64,000 bases of DNA from Anaeromyxobacter dehalogenans 2CP-1 (GCF_000022145.1 NC_011891.1:4508501-4572500), one strand, 5' to 3'. Shown: positions 47,136 to 55,784, counted from the stretch's first letter. Translations and numbers: made by a program. Notes: a model not told the origin generated them from the letters alone.

Positions 47136-48359
47136 ATGGACAACGCAACCGAGTTCACGAAGCGTCTCGTCGAGCTGCTGCGGTCGGAGCGGCACGCCAT
47201 GGCGGAGTTCCTGGTCGCGCTGGCGGAGTTCGACCGGCGGGCCCTATGGCGGGAGCGGGGGCACACCTCGCTCTTTTCGTTCCTCCGGCGCGAGCTGGGG
47301 CTGTCCGCCGGCGCGGCGCAGTACCGGAAGACGGCGGCGGAGCTCATCCAGCGGTACCCGGCGGTGGACGGCGCGCTCCGGGAGGGCAAGCTGTGCCTGT
47401 CCTCGGTCTGCGAGCTGGCGAAGGTGGTGACCACCGAGAATTTCGCGGAGATCCTGCCGCGGTTCTACGGGCTGTCGAGCCGGGATGCGGCGGAGGTGGC
47501 TGCGTCGATCCGGCCGGTGGAGAATCCGCCGCGGCGCGAGGTCGTCGTGCCGGTCCGGTCGGTCTCTGTGCCGTCGGCGGTGACGGTGCCTGCTGCGGAG
47601 CCGATTCTATTTCGGGCGCCCGAACTGAATGTACCCAGCAGGGTCGAGACCTCTCACTCAGAGGTCGCTCGCACTGAGCCTGAGTCCGCTCGCAGCGAGC
47701 CTGTCGACCTGCGGGCGGCGACGCCTGTCCCGAAGCCCAGCTCCATCGACTGGCTCGACGGCGATCAGGCGCGGATGCACCTCACCGTGTCCAAGGCCTT
47801 CCTGAAGAAGCTCGAGGCGGCTCGGGATGCGCTCTCGCACTCCATGCCCGGTGCCACCCGCGAGAACGTCCTCGAGGCGGCGCTCGACCTGCTCCTCGTC
47901 GAACGCGACCGGCGCAAGGGGCTCACGGCTCGGCCGCAGAAGACGCCTCGTCCCTCCACGCGGCCGGACCACATCCCGGCCCACGTGCGCCGCGAGGTCT
48001 GGGCCCGCGACTGCGGGCGGTGCACCTTCGTCCTCGCCTCGGGCGAGCCGTGCGGGTCCACGCACCGGCTCGAGCTCGATCACATCGTCCCGCGAGCACG
48101 CGGCGGGGGCTCGACGGCGGACAACCTCCGCATCCGTTGCCGGGGGCACAACCTCGAGGAGGCGCGGCGGGTGTTCGGGAACGCGCTCGTGGACGCGTAT
48201 GCGGGCGCGGGCGGCGGCGGCGGGGCGCCGCTACTCGGAGCCGCGGCGGCTCACAGGCTCACGCGCAGCGCCACGCCGGCGTCCAGCACGGGCGCCTTGC
48301 CGAGCCGCGGATCGGGCGAGGCGCCGAGGAACGCGGCGGCGCCGGCGGGGACCTCGTAG
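47136..48359 (+). CDS. HNH endonuclease domain protein with in-frame repeat insertion
   Basis: A 407-residue protein. The N-terminal helical region (about 1-125) begins EFTKRLVELLRSERHAMAEF and resembles the helical front part of repeat-associated HNH proteins. Residues about 177-191 are encoded by a copy of the local dispersed repeat. Then come a short DNA-binding-like stretch (AFLKKLEAARDALSHSMPGA) and the HNH domain: VRREVWARDCGRCTF, HRLELDHIVPRARGG, NLRIRCRGHNLEEAR. The last 36 or so residues (after position 371) are antisense to the convergent beta-barrel gene (109-base overlap), suggesting loss of an earlier stop. Often multicopy in myxobacteria. Substrate unknown. Confidence 0.8.
   Translation: MDNATEFTKRLVELLRSERHAMAEFLVALAEFDRRALWRERGHTSLFSFLRRELGLSAGAAQYRKTAAELIQRYPAVDGALREGKLCLSSVCELAKVVTTENFAEILPRFYGLSSRDAAEVAASIRPVENPPRREVVVPVRSVSVPSAVTVPAAEPILFRAPELNVPSRVETSHSEVARTEPESARSEPVDLRAATPVPKPSSIDWLDGDQARMHLTVSKAFLKKLEAARDALSHSMPGATRENVLEAALDLLLVERDRRKGLTARPQKTPRPSTRPDHIPAHVRREVWARDCGRCTFVLASGEPCGSTHRLELDHIVPRARGGGSTADNLRIRCRGHNLEEARRVFGNALVDAYAGAGGGGGAPLLGAAAAHRLTRSATPASSTGALPSRGSGEAPRNAAAPAGTS
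47664..47708 (+). repeat. Copy of the dispersed repeat inside the HNH coding sequence
   Basis: GTCGCTCGCACTGAGCCTGA followed by GTCCGCTCG and GAGCCTGTCGAC reproduces the 20-then-21-base phase of the array at 46581-46690, with changes confined to the centre of each unit. It stays in frame, encoding VARTEPESARSEPVD. Confidence 0.7.
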
Positions 48360-49852
48360 GCGAAGCGGAGCTCGCCGCCCTTTCGTCCCATGTGGCCGGC
48401 CACGAACGTCTCGACGCGCAGGTAGGTCAGCGCCAGCACCGAGTGGTCGAGGCGCACCACGAACGTGCGATCCGACAGGTTCCCGAGCGCGGAGAGCGTG
48501 AAGATGGTGTTGTTCCAGCGGCCGGGCTTGGGCAGCGTCACGAACGTCCCGGCGTAGTGGCGGCCGAGGTAGAACGGGCGGAACGCGGTGGGGTCCTGCT
48601 GCACCAGCGCGGGCGCGGCGGGGTTCGTGAGATCGAGCCGCGGGGCGCCGGCAGCGAGGAACGGGTACACGTCCGCGTCCGAGTAGCCGGCGTCGTCGAA
48701 GAAGTACTCGGCGCCGACCAGGACGGCGTCCTCGTCCGAGTAGTTCGCCGACCAGCTCCCGCCGAGCACGATCTGCGGGGTGAAGCCGCGCGGCTCGTAC
48801 GGCGCGTAGCCGAACGGGTCCGTCAGCGTGGGCGCGGTCTTCCGCCAGCGGGGCCCGTCGGTGCCGGTGCGCAGCGCGGCCTCGGCGTAGAGGTCGAAGT
48901 CCCCGAGGCCGCCGGACAGGTCCACGCCGAAGCGCGGGCGGTGGCCGTCCTGCACCATGGCGTCGAGCCCGAGCTCGGCGGTGCCGGCCACCAGCTCGGC
49001 CCGGCCCCCGGCGCCGACGCGGCCGACGCGGTCGGTGGCGCGCGCCTCGCCGGCCAGGTCCTCGAACGCGAGCACGCCGTAGAAGTTCCAGCCGCGCGCC
49101 TCCCAGGGCACGTGCACCTTCACCATGCTGGTGCCGCTGCGCGCGTCGTAGACGGCCAGCGGGTCGCGCTTCGAGGGGTGGAGGAAGTCGGTGGGGTTCC
49201 AGAACTTGCCCACGCCCCACTTCACGTGCTGCTTGCCGGCGGTGACGAACGCGCGCCGGCCGAGGTCGAAGTTCACCCACAGCTGATCGAGCGTGCCGCG
49301 CGGGTTCGAGGCGGCGGTGGCGGCGGACTCGGTCACGCCGGCGCTGGGCTGGGTGAGCGCGACGCTGGTCCGCGAGAGCGTCGGGTCGTAGCTCATGCGG
49401 CCGAGCACGAACGCGCGGACCCGATCGTTGGGCCGGGCGTCGAGGTAGGTGTCGAGCAGGTTCGGCGAGGCGAGGTACCAGTCGGCGGGGTCCACGCCCT
49501 CCTGCCAGGTGCCGATCGTGCGCAGGTAGAGCTGCCCGCCGATGCGGAGCGGGTCCTCGCGCTCGCGCGAGATGATCCCCTCGGGCGGCGGGGGCACCGC
49601 GTTGGGCGAGCCGCGGCTCCCGAACAGCTCGGCCTCGACGTCGCCGCGGTCGCGCGCGGCGGGAGCCGGCGCCGGCGCGGTGCCCTCGGCGCCGCGCGTG
49701 GCCTCCGGGGCCGGTGCGGCGGCGGCGGGCGGCGCGGCGGGCGCGCCGAACAGGTCGTCCTCGCTGGGGCGGTCCTGGGCCGAGGCGGGCCGGCCCGGGA
49801 GCGCGCAGAGGGCGGCCGCGGCGAGCAGCGCGGCGGTGCGGGGCGAGGGCAT
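48251..49852 (-). CDS. Outer-membrane beta-barrel protein (DUF1302/porin-like)
   Basis: A 533-residue exported protein: signal peptide about 1-25 (PASAQD), an Ala/Pro linker to residue about 75, then beta strands. GRRAFVTAGKQHVKWGVGKF, WNPTDFLHPSKRDPLAVYD, WNFYGVLAFEDLAG and LGGSWSANYSDEDAVLVG resemble DUF1302 barrels. Last gene of a minus-strand operon of ABC ATPase, two permeases and a LolA-like protein; it is the likely outer-membrane end of that export route. Its 3' end overlaps the HNH gene by 109 bases. Confidence 0.8.
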   Translation of the reverse strand: MPSPRTAALLAAAALCALPGRPASAQDRPSEDDLFGAPAAPPAAAAPAPEATRGAEGTAPAPAPAARDRGDVEAELFGSRGSPNAVPPPPEGIISREREDPLRIGGQLYLRTIGTWQEGVDPADWYLASPNLLDTYLDARPNDRVRAFVLGRMSYDPTLSRTSVALTQPSAGVTESAATAASNPRGTLDQLWVNFDLGRRAFVTAGKQHVKWGVGKFWNPTDFLHPSKRDPLAVYDARSGTSMVKVHVPWEARGWNFYGVLAFEDLAGEARATDRVGRVGAGGRAELVAGTAELGLDAMVQDGHRPRFGVDLSGGLGDFDLYAEAALRTGTDGPRWRKTAPTLTDPFGYAPYEPRGFTPQIVLGGSWSANYSDEDAVLVGAEYFFDDAGYSDADVYPFLAAGAPRLDLTNPAAPALVQQDPTAFRPFYLGRHYAGTFVTLPKPGRWNNTIFTLSALGNLSDRTFVVRLDHSVLALTYLRVETFVAGHMGRKGGELRFAYEVPAGAAAFLGASPDPRLGKAPVLDAGVALRVSL

Positions 49853-49862
49853 GGGCGCGCTC

Positions 49863-50648
49863 CTACCGGCTCTTCGACTCGAGCCAGGCCTTGGTGAAGA
49901 GGTTGGCCTCCAGCGAGCGGAGGTCGATCTCGCGGATCAGGATCAGGGTGGAGTTCCCCTTCTCGATCTCGTCGTAGATGCGGATCTCCTCCGGGTACCA
50001 GACCTCGCCCTTCTTCGACTCCGAGTAGATCTTCCGCCAGCGCGGCGTGTAGGTGGTGCGCATGAGCCGGCCGGAGAGCGCCACGTCCTGCCGCTTCAGG
50101 ATGTTGAGGGTGGCCTTGTCCACCCACAGCCGCCGCACCGGGTAGGAGACGTCCACCCCCGGCTTCACCGTGAGCACGAGCTCGTGCACGTCGAACACGC
50201 CCAGCTTCGAGTCGCCCTTCCACTCGGCGGTGTAGTCCTCGGACAGGCGCGGCTCGGAGAGGTCGTCGCGGCGCGTGTCGGTGCCGCCGATGCGCTCGCG
50301 CTCGGTGCGCCGCTCCCACCGGCCGGTCGACGGCTCGTAGCTCCACAGGTTCTTGTCGATGCGCAGGTAGCCCTTGCCGGCCTCGGCCTTGGGCTTGGTG
50401 AACAGGAAGAGCTGCTTGTCGTCCTCGTCGCGCCGGTAGACCAGCAGCTCGTAGACGACGTCGGTCTTCCCCTTCTCCTTCGCCTCCATGTAGCAGAGCG
50501 CCTTCCAGTCGCCGGAGTTGCGCTGGCGGTCGTCGAGCGTGGCGACCACGCGCTTCAGCTCGTCGGGCCCGAGCGCCGCGGCGGGCGGCGCCGCGAGCGC
50601 CAGGGCGGCGGCGGCGAGGGAGAGGACGGCGGCGAGGCGTGCGTGCAT
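49863..50648 (-). CDS. LolA-like outer membrane lipoprotein-sorting family protein
   Basis: A 261-residue periplasmic protein (signal about 1-25). The order of strands (ALCYMEAKEKGKTDVVYELL, LFTKPKAEAGKGYLRIDKNL, LTVKPGVDVSYPVRRLWVDK, GEVWYPEEIRIYDEIEKGNS) matches the LolA-like 'outer membrane lipoprotein-sorting' family that sits beside ABC or RND pumps. It is a carrier shell for a lipid moiety. Ten bases separate it from the barrel gene downstream and eighteen from the permease upstream. Confidence 0.85.
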   Translation of the reverse strand: MHARLAAVLSLAAAALALAAPPAAALGPDELKRVVATLDDRQRNSGDWKALCYMEAKEKGKTDVVYELLVYRRDEDDKQLFLFTKPKAEAGKGYLRIDKNLWSYEPSTGRWERRTERERIGGTDTRRDDLSEPRLSEDYTAEWKGDSKLGVFDVHELVLTVKPGVDVSYPVRRLWVDKATLNILKRQDVALSGRLMRTTYTPRWRKIYSESKKGEVWYPEEIRIYDEIEKGNSTLILIREIDLRSLEANLFTKAWLESKSR

Positions 50649-50666
50649 GGTGCGGGTCCCTGGGGT

Positions 50667-51974
50667 TCAGCCGATGTGGTGCATGGCGGTGACCGGCCGC
50701 AGGCGCGCCGCCCGTCGGGCGGGGAGCAGCGCGGCCACGACGGTCACGCCGGCGAGGAACAGCACGTCGGCGAGGATGGCGCCGGGCTGGAGCAGGAACG
50801 AGAGCTTCTCCTGCATGAGGAACAGCTGCATGCCCTCGGGCACGCCGATGCCGGCCAGGTTGAGCAGGAGCGCGATCCCGGCCGCCACCGCCGCGCCGGC
50901 GGCGGCGCCGGTGAGGCCGAGCAGCGCCGTCTCCAGCACGAACAGCCACAGCACCTTGCGGCGCTGCATGCCGATGGCGCGCAGCGTGCCGATCTCGCGC
51001 GTCCGCTCGCGGATGGCGATGGCGAGCGTGTTGAGGATGCCGATGACGACCACCACCATGAGCACGAACACGAGCAGCGCGGTGAGCGCGCGCAGGCCGA
51101 GGATGAACTGCTTGAACTGGCCCATCTCGTCTTCCCAGGTGGTGACGTCGAGCTTCTGCCCGGTCCAGTCCTCGCTCGGCACCTTCTGCATGAGCTTGAT
51201 CCAGTACGGCTGCGACTCGGGCTCCATCACCCGCCAGCCCGCCTCGGCCAGCGCGGCGCGCAGCCGGCTCGCCACCGCCGGCGCGTCGGCCGGGTCCTTC
51301 AGGTAGAGGTGCAGCGCGCCGGTGGCGGTGGGCGCGAGGCCGTAGAGCCGGCGCAGCGTGTCCCCCTGGATGAAGGCGCTGAACGCGGAGAGCAGCCCGA
51401 CGTTGCGGGCGATCACCGCCACCCGGACGTCGGCGGTGTTGTTGACGCCGCGGGTGGTCGGGGCGGAGAGCGTCACCACGTCGCCCACCTTCACCTTGAG
51501 CCGGTCGGCCTGCCCCTGGAACAGCAGCACCGTGTCCGGCTGGGCCAGATCCTCGAGGCGGCCCTCCACCGGGCGGATCACCTTCGCGAACCCGCGCTCC
51601 TGGGCCACGTCCACCCCGCCCAGCACCAGGTCCATCGACGAGCTCTCGGAGACGGCCTTGGCCCAGCCGCGCCCGCGCACCGCGACGTAGTCGATCTCCG
51701 GGACGAGCGCCCGCACCGTGTCGAGCGCGCGCGGGTACTCGGACACGATGGGCGCGGCGCTGCCCGAGGTGATCTTGAAGAACCCGCCCACGTTCACGTG
51801 GCCGGTGAGCAGGGTGGTGGCCGACACCATCATGGCCCGCTCCACCCCGCCGGTCAGGCTGGAGAGCAGCACGAGCAGCGCCGTCACCGCCGCGAGCGCG
51901 CCGCCCAGGAACAGGTTGCGCCGCGTGTGCCGGGTGAGGTTGCGGGCGGCGATCTGGAGGTCCACGCCGATCAC
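50667..51974 (-). CDS. FtsX/MacB-type ABC transporter permease
   Basis: A 435-residue permease with the LolC/E and MacB topology: one N-terminal helix (LFLGGALAAVTALLVLLSSL), a large periplasmic domain (about 45-300), then three helices with MVVVVIGILNTLAIAIRERTREIGTLRAIGMQ (coupling motif) and a final DVLFLAGVTVVAALLPARRAARLRPVTAM. The GTG at 51974 has GGAGGA six bases upstream; that SD lies within the end of the preceding permease gene. Partner of the ATPase and the larger permease in a three-component exporter. Confidence 0.88.
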   Translation of the reverse strand: MIGVDLQIAARNLTRHTRRNLFLGGALAAVTALLVLLSSLTGGVERAMMVSATTLLTGHVNVGGFFKITSGSAAPIVSEYPRALDTVRALVPEIDYVAVRGRGWAKAVSESSSMDLVLGGVDVAQERGFAKVIRPVEGRLEDLAQPDTVLLFQGQADRLKVKVGDVVTLSAPTTRGVNNTADVRVAVIARNVGLLSAFSAFIQGDTLRRLYGLAPTATGALHLYLKDPADAPAVASRLRAALAEAGWRVMEPESQPYWIKLMQKVPSEDWTGQKLDVTTWEDEMGQFKQFILGLRALTALLVFVLMVVVVIGILNTLAIAIRERTREIGTLRAIGMQRRKVLWLFVLETALLGLTGAAAGAAVAAGIALLLNLAGIGVPEGMQLFLMQEKLSFLLQPGAILADVLFLAGVTVVAALLPARRAARLRPVTAMHHIG

Positions 51975-51976
51975 GA

Positions 51977-54118
51977 TCAGTCCTCCGTCGCCATCGCCTC
52001 GACGGGCGTGACGCGCATGGCGAGCAGCGCCGGGTAGAAGCCGGAGAGCACGCTCACCACCACCACCACCAGGATCGACACGGCCACGCTGCCGCCGCCC
52101 AGGGTAGGCATGAGCGCGGGGCCCGAGAACAGGAAGTTGAGGAGGTCGGAGGTGGCGGGGATGCCGCCCGCGGCGCGCACCGCCCACACCCCCAGCCCGC
52201 CGAGGCCCGCGCCGGCCAGCCCGAACGCCAGGCCCACCGAGGCGATCTCCACCAGCATCATCGCGAGCACGAACCGGCGCTGGGCGCCGATGGCGCGCAG
52301 CGTGCCGATCTCCTTCACCCGCTGGAGCGTGGCCATCACCATGGCGTTGTTGATGATGACGAGCGCGATGGCGAAGAAGATCACCACCGCGCTGTAGAGG
52401 ATCACCCGCAGCAGCGTGACGAACTGGCCCACCAGCCCGGACGCCTGCTGCCAGTCGATCACCTTCAGGTGCAGCCCGGCCCGGTCCGAGGCCGCCTGCA
52501 CGTCCCGCATGGTCTCGCGCAGCCGCGCCGGGTCGCGCAGGATCAGCGCCGCGTTCAGCGCCACGCCGCGGTCGATCTCCTCCTGCGAGTACGTGCGCGT
52601 GGAGAGATCCTCGGCGGGCCGGTCCGCCCGGCGGTCGGCGAGCAGCCGCCCCTCGTCGATGCGGGCCGCGCGCGACTCGCCCTCCAGCGCGCCGCCGCCG
52701 CCGCCGAACAGCGCCGCCTCGGCGTCGTCGCGCGCCAGGTCGGTGGCGCCCACCGAGCGCTTGATGGCCTCGATCTCCGCCGCCCGCTCGCGGGTCATGT
52801 AGCCGTACAGATCGCGGAACGACTGCAGGTCCATCACGCTCATCATCCCGGCGATGCCGGACTTCTCGATCTGCCGGAACTGGATGAACCCGTAGACCTT
52901 CACGTTCACCGAGTTGAAGTACCCGCTCTTCGCCGGCGCCTTGATGGTGATGGTGTCGCCGACGTTGATGACGTACAGGCGCAGCAGCGGGGCGAGCTGG
53001 TCGTAGAAGATCCGGTAGCGCGCGTCGAAGCTCGCGTCGTCGGCGTCGAACAGGCGCGCGAGCAGCGCGGGCAGCGCCTCCGCCGCCGCGGCCGGGCCGA
53101 GCGCGCGCCGCAGCCGGACGGTGGCCTCCTCCGCCTGGATGGGGTCGAGCTGCAGGAGGATGTCCTTCAGCCCGGCGCGGTTCTCGCGCACCCAGCGCTG
53201 CAGCTCCTCGTCGTCCGCGATGCGGCGGCCGCGCCGGTCGCGCGCCTCCTTGATCTGGTCGAGCCGCCGCGCGTTCCGGAGCTTCAGCCACTCCTCGGCG
53301 TACTGCTTGCCCACCAGGATCCCGCGACGGCCGCGCGGGATCATCTCGCCCTCGGCCACCTGCGCGAGCTGGAACGCGCGGAAGAACGCGTCCACGTCGG
53401 TGCCCACGTAGCGGATGAACGTGAAGCCGCCGTCCATGGACAGCTTCGCGATCCGGTTCTCCAGGAACTCGAGGTTGCCGTAGCGGTCGCGGTCGAACCC
53501 GGCCCAGAACGCGTCGTCCGCGGCGCGGGTCAGGTCGGCCCACTCCCGCCGCCGGTCCTCGGCGTCGCGGCCCTCCAGGTCGGCGATGCTGCGCGCCTGG
53601 CCCAGCTCGTCGCGGAGCAGGCCCACCATCCGGCGCACGTGCGCCTTGCGCGCCTCGTAGCCGCGCAGCGCCTCCGGCGTGCGGTCGCCGCCCTCCACGC
53701 GCCGCACGTCGGCGCGGAGCCGCTCCAGGGCGACGTCGAACACGTTCCCGGTGGCGACCATGGCCTGGTCGATGCCCATCGGCACCACCGTCTCCACGTT
53801 CGGGACCGTCGAGAGGACCTGCTTCACCTTCGCGAAGTCCTCGATGGGCTCGAGCAGCGACTCGCCGCGGAGGCCGCCGTACAGCTCCAGCGAGTCCTCG
53901 GAGCGGGCGTCGTACACCTGCAGCTGGCCGCCCAGGCTGCCCTGGATCGAGGTGCGCATGCCGCGGTCGATCGAGTCGAGGAGCGACAGCCCCAGCACCA
54001 CCAGGAACGCGCCGCCCAGCACGATGGCGCCGATGATGGAGGTGCGGACCTTGCTCGCGGCCAGGTTGCGGAACGCGATCCGCAAGAGGACCAGCAGCGC
54101 GTCGCGCCGGCCGGTCAC
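51977..54118 (-). CDS. FtsX/MacB-type ABC transporter permease with large periplasmic insert
   Basis: A 713-residue permease starting at a GTG overlapping the ATPase stop (GTGA). One N-terminal helix (IIGAIVLGGAFLVVLGLSLL) is followed by an unusually large periplasmic region (about 45-580, versus about 200-300 in LolC or MacB) rich in charged helices, then the three-helix block with VIFFAIALVIINNAMVMATL and RVKEIGTLRAIGAQ. It is the heavier half of the heterodimer; the insert may contact the LolA-like carrier or the cargo. ABC type VII mechanotransmission is likely for the family. Confidence 0.87.
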   Translation of the reverse strand: MTGRRDALLVLLRIAFRNLAASKVRTSIIGAIVLGGAFLVVLGLSLLDSIDRGMRTSIQGSLGGQLQVYDARSEDSLELYGGLRGESLLEPIEDFAKVKQVLSTVPNVETVVPMGIDQAMVATGNVFDVALERLRADVRRVEGGDRTPEALRGYEARKAHVRRMVGLLRDELGQARSIADLEGRDAEDRRREWADLTRAADDAFWAGFDRDRYGNLEFLENRIAKLSMDGGFTFIRYVGTDVDAFFRAFQLAQVAEGEMIPRGRRGILVGKQYAEEWLKLRNARRLDQIKEARDRRGRRIADDEELQRWVRENRAGLKDILLQLDPIQAEEATVRLRRALGPAAAAEALPALLARLFDADDASFDARYRIFYDQLAPLLRLYVINVGDTITIKAPAKSGYFNSVNVKVYGFIQFRQIEKSGIAGMMSVMDLQSFRDLYGYMTRERAAEIEAIKRSVGATDLARDDAEAALFGGGGGALEGESRAARIDEGRLLADRRADRPAEDLSTRTYSQEEIDRGVALNAALILRDPARLRETMRDVQAASDRAGLHLKVIDWQQASGLVGQFVTLLRVILYSAVVIFFAIALVIINNAMVMATLQRVKEIGTLRAIGAQRRFVLAMMLVEIASVGLAFGLAGAGLGGLGVWAVRAAGGIPATSDLLNFLFSGPALMPTLGGGSVAVSILVVVVVSVLSGFYPALLAMRVTPVEAMATED

Positions 54119-54828
54119 CGCGCCGCCTCCGCCGCCGCGCCCTGCCCCGCCTCGCGGCCCACGATGCGCCCGTCGGCGATGCGGATCACCGCGCTGGCGT
54201 GCGCCATCACCTTGGGATCGTGGGTGGAGAAGACGAACGTGGTGCCGTCGCGCGCGTTCATCTCCTTCATGAGGTCGATGATGTTCTCGCCGGTGGCCGA
54301 GTCGAGGTTGGCGGTGGGCTCGTCCGCGAGCACCAGCGACGGCGCGGTCACGAGCGCGCGGGCCACCGCGACGCGCTGGCGCTGGCCGCCGGACAGCTCG
54401 CTGGGACGGTGCCGGGCGTGGCTGGCGAGGCCCACCGCCTCGAGCAGCCCCAGGACGCGCGCCTCGCGGTCCCGCCGCGAGAGCCCGCCCTGGAGCAGCA
54501 GCGGGAACTCCACGTTCTGGAACACCGACAGGACCTGGACCAGGTTGAAGCTCTGGAAGATGAAGCCGATGGTGCGCAGGCGGAGGTCGGTGAGCTGCCG
54601 CTCGCTGAGGCGCGAGGTGTCCTTCCCGTCCACCTGCACGACGCCGGTCGTGGGCGTGTCCACGCAGCCGATGAGGTTGAGCAGGGTCGTCTTCCCGCTG
54701 CCCGACGGCCCGGCGATGGACAGGAACTCGCCCCGCCCGATCTCGAGCGTCACGTCCCGGAGCGCCGGCACCACCGTCTTGCCGAGCATGTAGTCCTTCG
54801 AGACGCCCTGCACCGCGACGATGGACAT
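54115..54828 (-). CDS. LolD/MacB-type ABC transporter ATP-binding protein
   Basis: A 237-residue ATPase: Walker A GPSGSGKTT, Q-loop FIFQSFNLV, signature LSGGQRQR, Walker B LVLADEPTANLDS, switch His in FVFSTHDPKVM. This is the LolD/MacB/FtsE group. The ATG at 54828 is preferred over the GTG at 54834 because GGAGG is nine bases before it. First gene of the export cassette, overlapping the large permease. Confidence 0.92.
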   Translation of the reverse strand: MSIVAVQGVSKDYMLGKTVVPALRDVTLEIGRGEFLSIAGPSGSGKTTLLNLIGCVDTPTTGVVQVDGKDTSRLSERQLTDLRLRTIGFIFQSFNLVQVLSVFQNVEFPLLLQGGLSRRDREARVLGLLEAVGLASHARHRPSELSGGQRQRVAVARALVTAPSLVLADEPTANLDSATGENIIDLMKEMNARDGTTFVFSTHDPKVMAHASAVIRIADGRIVGREAGQGAAAEAAR

Positions 54829-54911
54829 GCCCACGCTCCTCCGCGGCCCCAGGGGCCGCGCGCGCCGCTTCTACCCCAAGTGACACCAACGGGCTAGCGA
54901 CATCGTGCTGC

Positions 54912-55094
54912 TCAGTCGTCCTGGCGCCCCACCGCGACCGCGAACCCGCCGGGCTCCTCCTCGACCGCGTGCACGGTCCAGGGCCGGCAGCATACCGGGC
55001 AGTCCTCGACGTACGTCTGCGACGCCCCGCCGCCGGGATCGACGAAGATCGTCACCAGCTCGCCGCAGTACGGGCACTCGATCTCGATGTCCAA
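54912..55094 (-). CDS. CPXCG motif-containing cysteine-rich protein
   Basis: A 60-residue zinc-ribbon-like protein with ECPYCGELV and DCPVCCRPW, the two Cys pairs of the CPXCG family, and a charged tail. Function unknown. The start is TTG at 55094. A -10-like TATAAC (55110 to 55105) leaves a leader of only a few bases, so the message may be nearly leaderless. It is divergent from the Smr gene with a 24-base gap. Confidence 0.8.
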   Translation of the reverse strand: MDIEIECPYCGELVTIFVDPGGGASQTYVEDCPVCCRPWTVHAVEEEPGGFAVAVGRQDD

Positions 55095-55104
55095 GGTGCC
55101 CCCC

Positions 55105-55112
55105 GTTATAGT
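55105..55112. promoter_or_regulatory. Overlapping divergent -10 elements for CPXCG and Smr genes
   Basis: GTTATAGT reads TATAGT on plus (55107-55112) and TATAAC on minus (55110-55105). Start codons lie at 55119 and 55094, so each -10 sits 6-11 bases from its start and both mRNAs would be leaderless or nearly so. No SD fits in the 24-base gap. Confidence 0.55.
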
Positions 55113-55118
55113 CGCGGC

Positions 55119-55784
55119 GTGGCGAAGCGGCCGTTCAACGAGGGTTTGCAGAAGCTGAAGGCGCTCTCTCCTCCCCGTGAGGAGCGGCCCCAGAAGCCCG
55201 TACGCCCTCCCCCGCCGCCGCCCCCCGCGCCGCCCGCGGAGCCGAGCGAGTCCGAGCTGTGGGCGCAGGCGACGCGCGGCGCGCGCCCGGTCGAGCGCGG
55301 GCCCGACACCGTGGCGCCGCCCGCGCCCCGCGGCGCCCCCGGCGCCCACTGGCACCCGGACCTCGAGGCCATCGACGCGCTCCGCGCCCTGGTCTCGGGG
55401 GAGGCGCCCTTCGACCTCTCCGACTCCGACGAGTACATCGAGGGCCGGGTGGCCGGGCTCGACCAGTCGGTGGTCCGCAAGCTCCGCCGCGGCGAGTTCG
55501 CGGTGCAGGGCCACGTGGACCTGCACGGTCTGACGCGCGCCGAGGCGAAGCAGGCGGTGGACGCGTACCTGCGCGGCGCGCGGCAGGCGGGCAAGCGCTG
55601 CGTCCTGGTGGTCCACGGCCGCGGGCTGCACTCCAAGGACCAGCTCCCGGTGCTGAAGGACGCGCTCAGGAGCTGGCTCGCCTCGGCGCGCTTCGCGCGG
55701 CACGTGCTGGCGTTCGCGACCGCGCGGCCGGTGGATGGCGGGGCGGGGGCGCTCTACGTGCTGCTGCGCCGGCCCGGGCGATAG
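55119..55784 (+). CDS. Smr-domain (MutS2/SMR) protein
   Basis: A 221-residue protein. A Pro-rich N-terminal part (residues 28-45 mostly Pro/Ala) precedes an Smr domain (about 130-215): GHVDLHGLTRAEAKQAVDAY carries the DLHG motif and CVLVVHGRGLHSK the HGxG loop; HVLAFATARPVDGGAGALYV completes the fold. Stand-alone Smr proteins nick or bind branched DNA or cleave RNA (SmrB-like). The GTG start is preceded by TATAGT rather than an SD. Confidence 0.88.
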   Translation: MAKRPFNEGLQKLKALSPPREERPQKPVRPPPPPPPAPPAEPSESELWAQATRGARPVERGPDTVAPPAPRGAPGAHWHPDLEAIDALRALVSGEAPFDLSDSDEYIEGRVAGLDQSVVRKLRRGEFAVQGHVDLHGLTRAEAKQAVDAYLRGARQAGKRCVLVVHGRGLHSKDQLPVLKDALRSWLASARFARHVLAFATARPVDGGAGALYVLLRRPGR

